Below are positions 35,112 through 44,012 of a stretch of 64,000 nt of DNA, one piece after another. Both the position numbers and the translations under genes were made by a program. Source of the stretch: Bacteroidota bacterium. GTDB lineage: Bacteria; Bacteroidota; Bacteroidia; M30B66. Location: assembly GCA_027490225.1 (NCBI GenBank), contig JAIXYK010000055.1, forward strand, positions 29,715 through 93,714, given 5' to 3'. Positions within the stretch are counted from its first letter, which is position 1; the number at the start of each line of letters is the position of its first letter. The notes beneath the pieces are model-generated. The model had not been told where the DNA came from. It made no database searches and saw nothing but the letters and a program-made list of their open reading frames with translations.

Positions 35112-35258
35112 CATTTTATTAAAAAATTGTTTCAACCTATTTATAATATTAAAAACCAAAAATTATGTAATTATTTAATTTTAAAATGAAAATAAATGGC
35201 ATTTTTTTTATTCACCTTGTGCTACTTAAAAAATTAAAATAAATTAATTATTAAAAAT

Positions 35259-36038
35259 TTGAATTCTAACTATTTAATTTCAAAAAATATAGATGACTAT
35301 TTTATAGGTATTAATAACGCATTTAAATTTGTACGTAAATTTTTTAAAGAACTATTTAAGCCACCTTTTTACATTAAAGAAATTGTCATCCAAACATACG
35401 AAATTGGTGTAAAATCTTTATTACTTATCACTTTAACTGGTTTTATTGTAGGAATTGTATTCACTAAACAATCGCGCCCTTCATTGGAAGAATTTGGAGC
35501 TACTTCCTGGCTCCCATCATTAATCGGAATAGCTGTTGTTCGTGCATTAGGTCCGCTAGTTACAGCATTAATTTGCGCCGGCAAAGTGGGTTCGAGTATA
35601 GGCGCTGAAATAGGTTCAATGAAAGTAACAGAACAAATTGAAGCCATGGAAGTTTCTGCCATCAATCCATTTAAATATTTAGTAGTTACGAGGGTAATTG
35701 CATCAACTATTGCAATACCAATATTAGCTATGTACTGCAGTTTTGTTGGATTAATTGGTTCTTATATAAATATTCATTCGATGGAAGCAACTTCCATTCT
35801 GGTTTTTTATAAAAGAGCTTTCTCCTCATTAACTTTTCTAGACATTATTACTTCAATTGTAAAATGTGTTTCTTATGGTTTTACAATAGGAATTGTAGGA
35901 AGCTACAAAGGCTTTAATGCAAGTCAAGGAACTAGAGGTGTTGGTAAAGCGGCCAATACAGCAGTTGTAGTTGCGATGTTTCTAATCTTTCTTGAAGAAA
36001 TGCTCATTGTTCAGGTAGCTAACTGGTTTAGAATTTAA
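35259..36038 (+). CDS. mlaE: MlaE-family ABC transporter permease
   Basis: The 259-residue inner-membrane protein has five or six hydrophobic helices and MlaE family motifs: FGATSWLPSLIGIAVVRALGPLVTALICAGKVGSSIGAEIGSMKVTEQIEAME (about residues 81-133) and the final FLIFLEEMLIVQVANWF. It forms the permease of the Mla/MCE system, which moves phospholipids between the inner and outer membranes. The start codon is a TTG at 35259; no in-frame ATG precedes the first helix. Followed at 4 bp by mlaF and then mlaD, it makes a core transporter operon. The direction of lipid flow cannot be told from sequence. Confidence 0.92.
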   Translation: MNSNYLISKNIDDYFIGINNAFKFVRKFFKELFKPPFYIKEIVIQTYEIGVKSLLLITLTGFIVGIVFTKQSRPSLEEFGATSWLPSLIGIAVVRALGPLVTALICAGKVGSSIGAEIGSMKVTEQIEAMEVSAINPFKYLVVTRVIASTIAIPILAMYCSFVGLIGSYINIHSMEATSILVFYKRAFSSLTFLDIITSIVKCVSYGFTIGIVGSYKGFNASQGTRGVGKAANTAVVVAMFLIFLEEMLIVQVANWFRI

Positions 36039-36042
36039 TAAT

Positions 36043-36810
36043 ATGGAACAACCAGAAATTAATAAAAAGGAAGTAGCCATTTCTATTAAAAATTTATCAA
36101 AGTCGTTTGGTGGTTTGAATATTTTAAAGGATATAAATCTTGAAGTGTATAAAGGTGAAAATGTAGCATTACTGGGAAAATCAGGTTCCGGAAAATCAGT
36201 ATTAATTAAATTAATTGCAGCTCTCTTAAAACCAACAAATGGAGAAATAACTGTTTTGGGTCAAAATGTAAATCAAATTAATAATGTCGAATTAAATAAA
36301 TTAAGATTAAAAATTGGATTTTCTTTTCAAAGCAGCGCCTTATATGATAGCATGAATATTTATGAAAATTTAGCATTTCCATTAAAAATGAATGTTAAAA
36401 ACCTTTCGACTAACGATGTAAAACTGGCAGTAGAAGAAGCCTTAACTGAAGTAGGATTAATAGATAAAATTAAACAAATGCCTTCTGATTTGTCGGGAGG
36501 ACAGCGCAAAAGAATTGGCATTGCACGCACTTTAATAATGAAACCCGAAATAATGCTTTATGATGAGCCTACTTCTGGCTTAGACCCAATTACAAGTCAA
36601 GAAATAAATAATTTAATTATTGATGTTCAAAAAAAATATAAAACTAGTGCCATAATTATTACACACGATTTAACCTGTGCCAGAAATACTGGAAATAGAA
36701 CAGCCGTTTTGATTGAGGGAAAAATACTTAAAGCTGGAACATTCGATGAAGTTTTTGATTCGGAAAATGAGCAAATTAAATCGTTTTACAATTACAATTT
36801 TATTCAATAG
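36043..36810 (+). CDS. mlaF: MlaF-type ABC transporter ATPase
   Basis: The 255-residue ATPase has Walker A GKSGSGKS (45-52), signature LSGGQRKR (about 149), Walker B IMLYDEPTSGLDP (about 170) and the H-loop in IIITHDLT. SGLDPIT after Walker B and the FQSSALYDSMNIYENL Q-loop are characteristic of the MlaF group. It energises the MlaE permease encoded 4 bp upstream, and the MCE-domain gene follows 3 bp downstream. Confidence 0.94.
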   Translation: MEQPEINKKEVAISIKNLSKSFGGLNILKDINLEVYKGENVALLGKSGSGKSVLIKLIAALLKPTNGEITVLGQNVNQINNVELNKLRLKIGFSFQSSALYDSMNIYENLAFPLKMNVKNLSTNDVKLAVEEALTEVGLIDKIKQMPSDLSGGQRKRIGIARTLIMKPEIMLYDEPTSGLDPITSQEINNLIIDVQKKYKTSAIIITHDLTCARNTGNRTAVLIEGKILKAGTFDEVFDSENEQIKSFYNYNFIQ

Positions 36811-36813
36811 AAA

Positions 36814-37767
36814 ATGGAAGAAAATAAAAATAAGCATTTAGTGGCTGTTGGAATATTTGTGCTATTAGGCATTATATTTCTTGTTGCTGGAATTTTGGTA
36901 ATTGGTAATTTACGAGAATCATTTGTTAGCAAAACAAGAATATATTCCATTTTCGAAGATGTAAATGGATTACAAAAAGGTAACAATGTATGGTTCTCTG
37001 GTGTGAGGATTGGCACTGTAAGCGGAATTAGTTTTTCGGGAAAGTCTGATGTTATAGTGAGTATTAAAATTGAAACAGAAGCCAAGCAATACATTCGGAA
37101 AGATTCGAAAGTTAAAGTAAGCAGCGATGGATTAATAGGAAACAAAATTCTAATAATTTATGGTGGCTCGCCCGAATCACCAGAAGTTGTATTGGGAGAT
37201 ACGCTTGCGGTTGAAAAAACATTTAATTCAGAAGATATGATGAACACCTTGCAACAAAATAATAGAAACATTCTTGCAATTAGTGCGAATCTCATAGATG
37301 TAACAGCTGATTTAAAAGACGGTAAAGGAACCGTTGGAAAATTAATTAGCGATGATGCTTTATACACTAATTTAAATTCTTCTGCATTGCGTTTAAACGA
37401 AACAATCGAAATGACAAAATCTGTGGTGGCTTCTCTCAATAAATTTAGCAATAACATGAATAAAAAAGGTACATTGCTAAGCGACGCGATTTCTGACACT
37501 ATAGTTTTTTCAAAATTCAGAGAAATGTCTGCAAACTTTAAAAAAATAACAGATACAACTGCAGTGCTAATTAATGAATTAAAAACCGCTGCGGCTAACC
37601 CAAAATCGGCTGTGGGCGTGCTTCTTCTAGATGAAAATGCTGGCAAAAACATGAGTAAATCTTTAGAAAATTTAGAAAGCAGTTCTCAAAAGTTAGATGA
37701 AAATCTGGAAGCTTTACAAAGCAGTTTTTTGCTTAGAAGGTATTTTAAAAAGAAAAAGAAGGAATAA
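36814..37767 (+). CDS. mlaD: MlaD-type MCE-domain protein
   Basis: The 317-residue product has one N-terminal membrane helix (about 11-33), then an MCE domain (about 40-120: VNGLQKGNNVWFSGVRIGTVSGI, and SDGLIGNKILIIYGGS), then an extended helical tail (about 150-310) that could form a coiled-coil periplasmic tunnel. MlaD homologues assemble into hexameric rings that bind lipids for the MlaFE transporter. The Lys-rich C-terminus (RRYFKKKKKE) is odd for a periplasmic end. No mlaB or mlaC gene follows, which is the usual situation in Bacteroidota. Confidence 0.91.
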   Translation: MEENKNKHLVAVGIFVLLGIIFLVAGILVIGNLRESFVSKTRIYSIFEDVNGLQKGNNVWFSGVRIGTVSGISFSGKSDVIVSIKIETEAKQYIRKDSKVKVSSDGLIGNKILIIYGGSPESPEVVLGDTLAVEKTFNSEDMMNTLQQNNRNILAISANLIDVTADLKDGKGTVGKLISDDALYTNLNSSALRLNETIEMTKSVVASLNKFSNNMNKKGTLLSDAISDTIVFSKFREMSANFKKITDTTAVLINELKTAAANPKSAVGVLLLDENAGKNMSKSLENLESSSQKLDENLEALQSSFLLRRYFKKKKKE

Positions 37768-37865
37768 TGCAATTTTTGAATTTAGTTATATAAGCGATTT
37801 CATGTTTATGTGAAGGTAATTTGCAGTGTTATGAATATGTTTTCATGCACTAATATTTAATTAAA

Positions 37866-38297
37866 ATGACAACTGAAAAAGACATTGTAAGTATCGCCAC
37901 AGAAAGCGCAAAAACACTTACAGCAGCAGTAAAAGCAGCAGATTTGGTAAAAACTTTACAAGGCGCTGGACCTTTTACTGTTTTTGCTCCAACAGATGCT
38001 GCATTTGCCGCCATTCAAAAAGATGTAGACAATCTATTAAAGCCTGAAAACAAAGCCAAACTTGCAAAGGTTTTAACATTTCACGTTGTGAGCGGTAAAC
38101 TCTTGGCTTCTCAATTAAAAGACGGACAAGAATTAACAACCGTAGAAGGAGAAAAAATTAAAGTTTCTATTAAAGACAATAAAGTAAGTGTTGGTGGTGC
38201 ACATGTAACATCAGCTGATATCCTTGCTTCTAATGGAGTAATTCATGTAATTGACAAGGTATTAATGCCTAAAGTTGAAGTTGCAGCTCACGCATAA
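37866..38297 (+). CDS. Fasciclin (FAS1) domain protein
   Basis: The 143-residue product is a single FAS1 domain. The H1 motif is GPFTVFAPTDAAFAAI (about 36-51) and the H2-like motif is ADILASNGVIHVIDKVLMP near the C-terminus. FAS1 domains mediate adhesion or polysaccharide contacts on the cell surface. No signal peptide or lipobox is present, although many FAS1 proteins are exported; the N-terminus MTTEKDIVSIATES is already part of the domain, so this copy appears cytosolic or leaves by another route. Confidence 0.92.
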   Translation: MTTEKDIVSIATESAKTLTAAVKAADLVKTLQGAGPFTVFAPTDAAFAAIQKDVDNLLKPENKAKLAKVLTFHVVSGKLLASQLKDGQELTTVEGEKIKVSIKDNKVSVGGAHVTSADILASNGVIHVIDKVLMPKVEVAAHA

Positions 38298-38400
38298 AAT
38301 CAGCTAATAATTAAAGCTGATAAATTAAAATCATAAAAACAGTTTTATTTATGAAATAAATATTTTAATTATTAAGAATAAATTATTAATCTAATTATTT

Positions 38401-38433
38401 AAAAAAGCGCCGAATTATTTTGTCGCTTTTTTT
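38401..38433 (+). terminator. Terminator-like hairpin downstream of the FAS1 gene
   Basis: AAAAAAGCG (38401-38409) pairs with CGCTTTTTT (38424-38432), ending in a T-run. It lies about 100 bp after the fasciclin stop. Its A/T arms could also allow function in either direction. Confidence 0.65.
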
Positions 38434-38520
38434 GTTATTTATGAATTTAATTTTAACGCAACATTCAAATTTACCTACTAGTTTCTGCCTTTAAAATTTT
38501 ACTAAAAAGTACCTTTCTAA

Positions 38521-38617
38521 ACGAATGCCGCGTGAGCAATTGTAGCGAAAAGCCCGCACCGCGAACACTTTCGAGGGAGGACTTGTAGCGAAAAGTGGGA
38601 CCCGAAGGGGCACGCCC
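38521..38617 (-). repeat. GC-rich dispersed repeat, copy B
   Basis: Read on the minus strand, GGGCGTGCCCCTTCGGGTC (from 38617) starts 14 bp after the M1 peptidase stop. The element also carries a direct repeat TTGTAGCGAAAAG (38540-38552 and 38583-38595). AGCCCGCAC with a following GAAC and CGAGG is shared with copy C. With the FAS1 terminator, this is all that is recognisable in the 333-bp gap 38298-38630. Confidence 0.7.
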
Positions 38618-38630
38618 TAATTAATCTAAA

Positions 38631-41087
38631 TTACTTAACTACTACTATTTGTTTTGTTCCCAAAATATCGCCCCTACGGTTATAAAGTGTGCAAAAATAA
38701 GTTCCGCTTTGTAATTCAGAAATATCAATTTGTTGGGAAGTGTTCTTGATTAAGTTGCATGAAAACCTTTGAACGATAGCGCCGTTTACAGCAGCAATTG
38801 TAAAGTTTGCCTCCTTCTCCTCTATTTTATCGGACATTAATGTTATAAAATTGCTTGCAGGATTTGGAAATAAATTAAAGTCAGCATTTTCTGTTTTTAT
38901 TTTTGAAATAACGTTTGGCGCCAATCCATTGGCAAATGCGTAATCTCCTTTTCTTAATTTATCAATTTTAAAATAACCTGTTCCATTTGTAAGTGAAGAA
39001 CCTGGCACAAAGGTATAATCAGTGTAAACATTCCATTGAGATGCTGCGTTTTCGCGGTAAATCAGTACTCCATTGGCTTCTGTAACATCGTACAAACTAA
39101 AATCGAAAGAGCCTGGAACATTTGCTAAATAGCTGATTTGTCCTCTCAGTTCAGAATTTGGTGCAATAATTCCATCTACATGCCAATAATGCGTATTAGC
39201 AAATTGGTAAATCTCACCTGAACGTAAGGCAGAATCTGGTGCTGCCCAAATATGCTCAATTCTCACAAGTGAAGAGTCGAGCAGCGTATCGAGTGTTAAT
39301 TTGAACTCAGAATGAGGTAGATTACCTGATGGAGCAGCTTCTCCTGGCGCATACACCTTTTCAAAATCTGTACGAGCTTGATTCAAGCGATTGTAACCAT
39401 TCAAAATGACCATTTCTGGAACAAAAGCCGCAGTAACCGATACTTCTGAATACTGACCATTAGCAATAATCCGAAAATCTTGTCTTTGTCTATTGGCTCC
39501 AACCAAGGTTAAATCTATTGGCACTTCACCATAAAATGAAGGACAAGCGCGGAGCTTCTGCTGGATATCAACATTTACATTGAACTGATTTCCGTTAGGA
39601 GTAACCTTAAAAGAATCGACTACAAAAACAGAAAAACCGGGTTTGTATACTTGATCATCAAAAAAATCATTCAGCGGAAAAGCACCTCCATCTTCTAGAT
39701 ACTGACGAAACTGATCTGGTGTAATGGTTTCATACGGATGTGCATTCTGAACAGCTGTCATTGTTTGTTTGAAAAGTGAATCACCCAAATAACCGCGTAA
39801 ATTGTGCATTACAGAAGCACCTTTGTAATAGGTGTGGTCTCCATAAATTTGATTATCCGGCATAGGCGAAAGTGGAAAATAACCACCATCATTTACATGT
39901 GCTGAACGCATTACATATAAGTGATTTGCTTTTATTTCTTCAATAAATGCGGCACGGCCATCTTCGGTTTCTACAGTTAAATGCGAACTATATTCAGCTG
40001 GACCTTCTTTGAGCCACATGTCATTGTGGTTATATGGTGCAATCCAGTTTCCCCACCAGTAATGTCCTAATTCATGCGCAAGTAATCCTCTGTTTTCCGC
40101 ATAAGGTTGCCCCATCATAAACTGAGGGTAAGCAATATTTCCTGCAATTTCAAGTGCTCCATCGGTTGTAAGTGCGTAACCTACTCCTTGCCAGCCAGTT
40201 GGTCCATACCAATATTCGCAGGAGTTAATGGCATCGTCTAAACTGCCAAATTTTAAGCGCATGGAAGCTGTATCTGCAGGTTTGGCGCTAAGCTTAACTG
40301 GAACAGGTGCGTAATTGCCTTGGTGCACAAAAGTTAAATCGCGGTAATCTGATGCTGCAATTGCAGAAAGGTGCGTGGGAATTTGTTTTGTGAAATTGTA
40401 GGTTCTTATTACTGTATCTCCGCTTAATGCGACTTCTCCAATAAAATCTCCTTGACAATGCGCTTTAAATGCGCCGGAAGATTTTACATGATAAGTATAT
40501 GTAGCGCGTTCAACAAAAGAATCGAAGCAAGGATACCATACTTTCCCAAAATTGGGAGGAATGGTAGAAAGACCTATTCCCAAATTATAAATGTAACCTG
40601 ATTCGAAATAAAATCCTCCCCAAACAGGATCTTGATATGGTTGTCCATGGTAATACACAGAAACAGTAGTGGTGTCGCCAATGTTTAATGCCTGAAGGAA
40701 ATTCACTTTAACAAACTGGCTATCTGTTTCAAAACTGAGCAATTGGTTTCCATTTTTTATTGAATCTACAGTAAGTCGCACGAGGTCAAAGCGAATAAAA
40801 TTTTGAGCATTTTGCTTTGGTGTAAATTGAATTTGCGTTTCAGCTTTAATGGTTCTTCCAACATAATCTGTAATATCAATGGCAATATCATAATGCAAAA
40901 TATCAAAAGTATCGCTTCGTAAAATGCTTGGATTTAAAGCTCTTGAGCCTGACTGGGTGATATGTGCGGCTTGTCCACCTGCATTACGCCAATGTTGACA
41001 GCCGTATTGATGTGGCTGGGCAACAGCTAAATTATTTAATAGTAATACGAATAAAATCAGCGAAAGAGCATATCGAAAATTTGCCAT
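38631..41087 (-). CDS. Secreted M1-family metallopeptidase with T9SS type A domain
   Basis: The 818-residue product has a signal peptide (about 1-23) and an aminopeptidase N-like beta domain. The zinc site HELGH lies at about residue 338, with the third ligand Glu in WLKEGPAEY some 20 residues on. The usual GAMEN exopeptidase motif is replaced by DGALEIAGNIAYPQF. The C-terminal 80 residues are a T9SS type A domain (FNLFPNPASNFITL, LQSGTYFCTLYNRRGD, KQIVVVK). The protein probably degrades peptides at the cell surface or outside the cell. It has its own promoter box at 41110-41117 and ends next to GC-rich repeat copy B. Confidence 0.92.
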   Translation of the reverse strand: MANFRYALSLILFVLLLNNLAVAQPHQYGCQHWRNAGGQAAHITQSGSRALNPSILRSDTFDILHYDIAIDITDYVGRTIKAETQIQFTPKQNAQNFIRFDLVRLTVDSIKNGNQLLSFETDSQFVKVNFLQALNIGDTTTVSVYYHGQPYQDPVWGGFYFESGYIYNLGIGLSTIPPNFGKVWYPCFDSFVERATYTYHVKSSGAFKAHCQGDFIGEVALSGDTVIRTYNFTKQIPTHLSAIAASDYRDLTFVHQGNYAPVPVKLSAKPADTASMRLKFGSLDDAINSCEYWYGPTGWQGVGYALTTDGALEIAGNIAYPQFMMGQPYAENRGLLAHELGHYWWGNWIAPYNHNDMWLKEGPAEYSSHLTVETEDGRAAFIEEIKANHLYVMRSAHVNDGGYFPLSPMPDNQIYGDHTYYKGASVMHNLRGYLGDSLFKQTMTAVQNAHPYETITPDQFRQYLEDGGAFPLNDFFDDQVYKPGFSVFVVDSFKVTPNGNQFNVNVDIQQKLRACPSFYGEVPIDLTLVGANRQRQDFRIIANGQYSEVSVTAAFVPEMVILNGYNRLNQARTDFEKVYAPGEAAPSGNLPHSEFKLTLDTLLDSSLVRIEHIWAAPDSALRSGEIYQFANTHYWHVDGIIAPNSELRGQISYLANVPGSFDFSLYDVTEANGVLIYRENAASQWNVYTDYTFVPGSSLTNGTGYFKIDKLRKGDYAFANGLAPNVISKIKTENADFNLFPNPASNFITLMSDKIEEKEANFTIAAVNGAIVQRFSCNLIKNTSQQIDISELQSGTYFCTLYNRRGDILGTKQIVVVK

Positions 41088-41109
41088 GTGTCTTGTTAAA
41101 TTATTTTTT

Positions 41110-41117
41110 CAAATATA
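41110..41117 (-). promoter_or_regulatory. Candidate -7 box of the M1 peptidase gene
   Basis: TATATTTG on the minus strand is a perfect TAnnTTTG match, 22 bp before the start codon. The -33 position has TTA rather than TTG. Confidence 0.55.
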
Positions 41118-41462
41118 GCTGAGTTCTTTAGAAAAATAATGAAGAGAAATTTTAAGATATAGATTTCTAAAGGTAAAACAAATAGGACTGGTCTTGAAGC
41201 GCAAAACGGACAAAGAAAATTTGAACCTTATAAAAATTAAGAGGCTAAGAAATTTTTATTTCAAAAACCTCTAAAAAACATAGCTAAAATTTTGTGATGT
41301 TCAATAGTTAATATTTTTTAGTTTTTTCTTTGTTATTGCAATATTCCTAGGCCAACTTTATTTCATTTATCCTATTTTCAAAATTTAATAATTTAACAAG
41401 TCGAAGCCAATTATTAATTTTTCATTGTTAAATATTCATTCTCCATTATTAATTATTGTTTG

Positions 41463-41470
41463 TATATTCG
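41463..41470 (+). promoter_or_regulatory. Candidate -7 box of ppiD
   Basis: TATATTCG followed by CACCC differs from TAnnTTTG at one position and lies 31 bp upstream of the ppiD ATG. No TTG lies at the normal spacing. Confidence 0.42.
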
Positions 41471-41501
41471 CACCCCGAAAAAATAAAGTTTTAGAAGCCC
41501 T

Positions 41502-43631
41502 ATGGCAGTATTAGAAAAGATTCGTTCCCGCGCTACACTATTGGTTGGGATTATTGGTTTTGCATTGTTTGCATTCGTTATTGGTGATTTTTTATCATCT
41601 GGAAGTACCTTTTTCCGAAGCAAAAACATGCAAGTTGGAGAGATTAACGGAAATACAGTTTCTGGAGAGGAATTCCAACGTCAACTTACTGAAGCGGAAG
41701 ACCGTTATAAGAAAAATCAAAATGCAACTGGAATTGACGATAATACACGTCAACAATTAATCAACCAAATTTGGAATGATTACTTAGACAAATATTTGTT
41801 TGATGAGCAAATTGAAAAAACAGGTGTTACTGTGCATCCTGATGAGCTTTTCGATATGGTACAAGGTGAGAACATCAATTCTCAAGTACAATCAATTCCT
41901 CTTTTCCAAGATAGTATTACCAAGCAATTCGATAGAAATTTGGTATTAAAATTCTTAAAAACTCAATTGAGCGAAGAAAACGACCCTGATGGAAAATACC
42001 GCGATTCATGGGCTGAATTTGAAAAACAGTTGATGAAACAACGCTTAAAAACAAAATACAATACCTTAATAAAAAAAGCTGTTTACGTTACAAATGCGCA
42101 AGCTAAAAGAGATTTTGCCGACAAAAACAAAAACTTCATGTATCGTTTGGTTTCTAAAAATTTTGAAACTATTGCTGATTCTACTTTAAAAGTAACTGAT
42201 GAGGAACTAAAAAAATACTACGACGAACATAAATATGAATTCGAACAAAACGAGGAAACAAGAAGAATTGAATACGTAGTTTATCAAGTACAAGCTTCTC
42301 CGGATGACCGCAATATGTTAATGGAAAATATTGTAAAGCTAAAAGCTGATTTCCAAATGGCTACAAACGATACTGCTTTTGTAAACGCAAATTCTGCCGA
42401 ACCATTCAATGCGCAAGCTATAAAAAGAGGTAAATTGGGTCCTCAAATCGACTCTTCAGTTTTTGCTGGTACTCCAGGAAATGTTTATGGTCCATTTACT
42501 GAAGGTGATCAACTAAAAATCGTTAAGTTATTAGGTTTTAAAACTTCACCTGATTCTGTAAAAGCACGTCACATCTTAATTAGTACGCAAAACGGAATGG
42601 ATCCTGCGAAAGCACTTGCGAAAGCAGATAGCTTGAAAAATGCTATCAAAACTGGTTCTGACTTTACAATGTTAGCAATGCAGTTTTCAGAAGATCCGGG
42701 TTCTAAAATTAAAGGTGGAGATTTAGGTTATTTTGCTGAAGGACAAATGGTTCCTACATTTAACGATGCTTGTTTTAATGGTAAAACTGGCGATTTAGTT
42801 ACTGTTTCTTCTCAATTTGGGGCACACTTAATCAATATTACAGACCAAAAAAATCCTGCTAGCAAAGCAAACGTTTGCTTTATTACTAAAAAGATTGAAC
42901 CTAGTTCAGCCACAATTGATAAAGTTTATGCGGAAGCAAATGATTTTGCAGTAAATTCAACAGACTTTCCAGCTATGAAAAAATTAGCTGATAGCAAAAA
43001 GATGTTTTTAGTTAAGTATGATAATTTACGTCCAAACGATCGTCAAATGAACGATTTAACAAATTCTCGTGAAATTGTTCAATGGGCTTATAATGATGAT
43101 ACTGAATTAAATGCTGTTTCAAAGGTTTTTGATATTGATGGGAAATATGTGATTGCTTCTTTAACTGGAATCAAAGACAAAGGCATTCCTACTTTCGACC
43201 AAATGAAAGAATCTTTAGAACCTCTTGCTAAAAAGGCTCAGAAAATAGAGAAATTTACAAAAGAATTTAACACTGCTTTAGCATCATCTAAAACAATTGA
43301 TGACCTTGCTACAAAATTGAAGTTAACTGCAGAACCGCAAGCAAGTGCTCAATTTGGTTCTTACAGTTTACAGAATCATGGTTTTGAGCCTAAAGTGATT
43401 GGCACTTTAGTGAGTAGCAAACTAAATAAGATTTCTAAACCAATTGCAGGAACTAACGGTGTTTATGTTATCATTGTTGAATCAACTAACGATCAGTCTC
43501 CAGCTCCTACAGATTACAAACAACAAAAACAACAGTTAGCTAGTCAATTGCAAGGTCGCACCGACAATGCTGTTTACAGTGCTATTCTTAAAAAAGGTAA
43601 TGTTGAAGACAAAAGATATCGTTTCTTTTAA
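41502..43631 (+). CDS. Periplasmic peptidyl-prolyl isomerase / SurA-N chaperone (PpiD-like)
   Basis: The 709-residue product has one N-terminal membrane helix (about 14-32, LLVGIIGFALFAFVIGDFL) and a long SurA-N-like chaperone region. A parvulin domain follows (about 345-445: VKARHILIST, FTMLAMQFSEDPGSKIKGGDLGYFAEGQMVP), and then a second helical/parvulin-like C-terminal half. This is the PpiD layout. It is anchored in the inner membrane and helps fold outer-membrane and secreted proteins, a demand raised here by many TonB receptors and T9SS cargo proteins. It is a single gene with its own terminator. Confidence 0.93.
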   Translation: MAVLEKIRSRATLLVGIIGFALFAFVIGDFLSSGSTFFRSKNMQVGEINGNTVSGEEFQRQLTEAEDRYKKNQNATGIDDNTRQQLINQIWNDYLDKYLFDEQIEKTGVTVHPDELFDMVQGENINSQVQSIPLFQDSITKQFDRNLVLKFLKTQLSEENDPDGKYRDSWAEFEKQLMKQRLKTKYNTLIKKAVYVTNAQAKRDFADKNKNFMYRLVSKNFETIADSTLKVTDEELKKYYDEHKYEFEQNEETRRIEYVVYQVQASPDDRNMLMENIVKLKADFQMATNDTAFVNANSAEPFNAQAIKRGKLGPQIDSSVFAGTPGNVYGPFTEGDQLKIVKLLGFKTSPDSVKARHILISTQNGMDPAKALAKADSLKNAIKTGSDFTMLAMQFSEDPGSKIKGGDLGYFAEGQMVPTFNDACFNGKTGDLVTVSSQFGAHLINITDQKNPASKANVCFITKKIEPSSATIDKVYAEANDFAVNSTDFPAMKKLADSKKMFLVKYDNLRPNDRQMNDLTNSREIVQWAYNDDTELNAVSKVFDIDGKYVIASLTGIKDKGIPTFDQMKESLEPLAKKAQKIEKFTKEFNTALASSKTIDDLATKLKLTAEPQASAQFGSYSLQNHGFEPKVIGTLVSSKLNKISKPIAGTNGVYVIIVESTNDQSPAPTDYKQQKQQLASQLQGRTDNAVYSAILKKGNVEDKRYRFF

Positions 43632-43650
43632 TCAGTAATAAATTTATTTT

Positions 43651-43690
43651 TAAGCCCTTGCGATATAGTATCAAAAGGGCTTTTTTATTT
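43651..43690 (+). terminator. Rho-independent terminator after ppiD
   Basis: AAGCCCTT (43652-43659) pairs with AAGGGCTT (43675-43682), followed by TTTTATTT. The downstream gene begins within 20 bp, so it needs its own start signal or read-through. Confidence 0.8.
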
Positions 43691-43700
43691 AAACCAAGCA

Positions 43701-44012
43701 ATGAAAAATAATCCAAATCCCAAAAAAGAATTAGGCGTTTGTTTAATTTCTAATAAAGTAGCGGTAGACAATGAGCCTGTAGGATTTTTTTACAGGGAGC
43801 AGCCTGAAGAAGAACTCGACAGTGGTTGGAGATTTCTATCTGGCAATGAAGACGATGAATATCTAGATAATGAAGAGAATTATGATGTTTACGACCTTGA
43901 ATATATTATAGAAAAAGATAAAAATGTAAAACAATACTTGCATTCCGCTGCAGGTTCAGCTTTCGAAAGAAATCCCGAAACAAATTTATTCATTCCTTAT
44001 AAAGAAGATTAA
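43701..44012 (+). CDS. DUF2185 (Imm33-like) protein
   Basis: The 103-residue cytosolic, acidic protein matches DUF2185: GVCLISNKVAVDNEPVGFFYREQPEEELDSGWRFLSG in the first half, then DVYDLEYIIEKDKNVKQYLHSAAGSAFERN. The family overlaps the Imm33 group, sometimes found as immunity proteins beside toxins, but no toxin gene is seen here. Its stop overlaps the ATG of the M42 peptidase by one base (TAATG), so the two are translationally coupled. Confidence 0.85.
   Translation: MKNNPNPKKELGVCLISNKVAVDNEPVGFFYREQPEEELDSGWRFLSGNEDDEYLDNEENYDVYDLEYIIEKDKNVKQYLHSAAGSAFERNPETNLFIPYKED

Larger units (their letters stand above)
41088..41501. other. Intergenic region between divergent M1 peptidase and ppiD genes
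   Basis: These 414 AT-rich bases hold promoter-like boxes for both flanking genes (41110-41117 minus, 41463-41470 plus). No ORF, tRNA or stable hairpin was recognised in the middle. Confidence 0.6.

Noticed and set aside
38298..38400. Possible small RNA gene after the FAS1 gene
   Set aside because: The sequence is AT-rich with no promoter box or stable fold apart from the terminator-like hairpin at 38401-38433.
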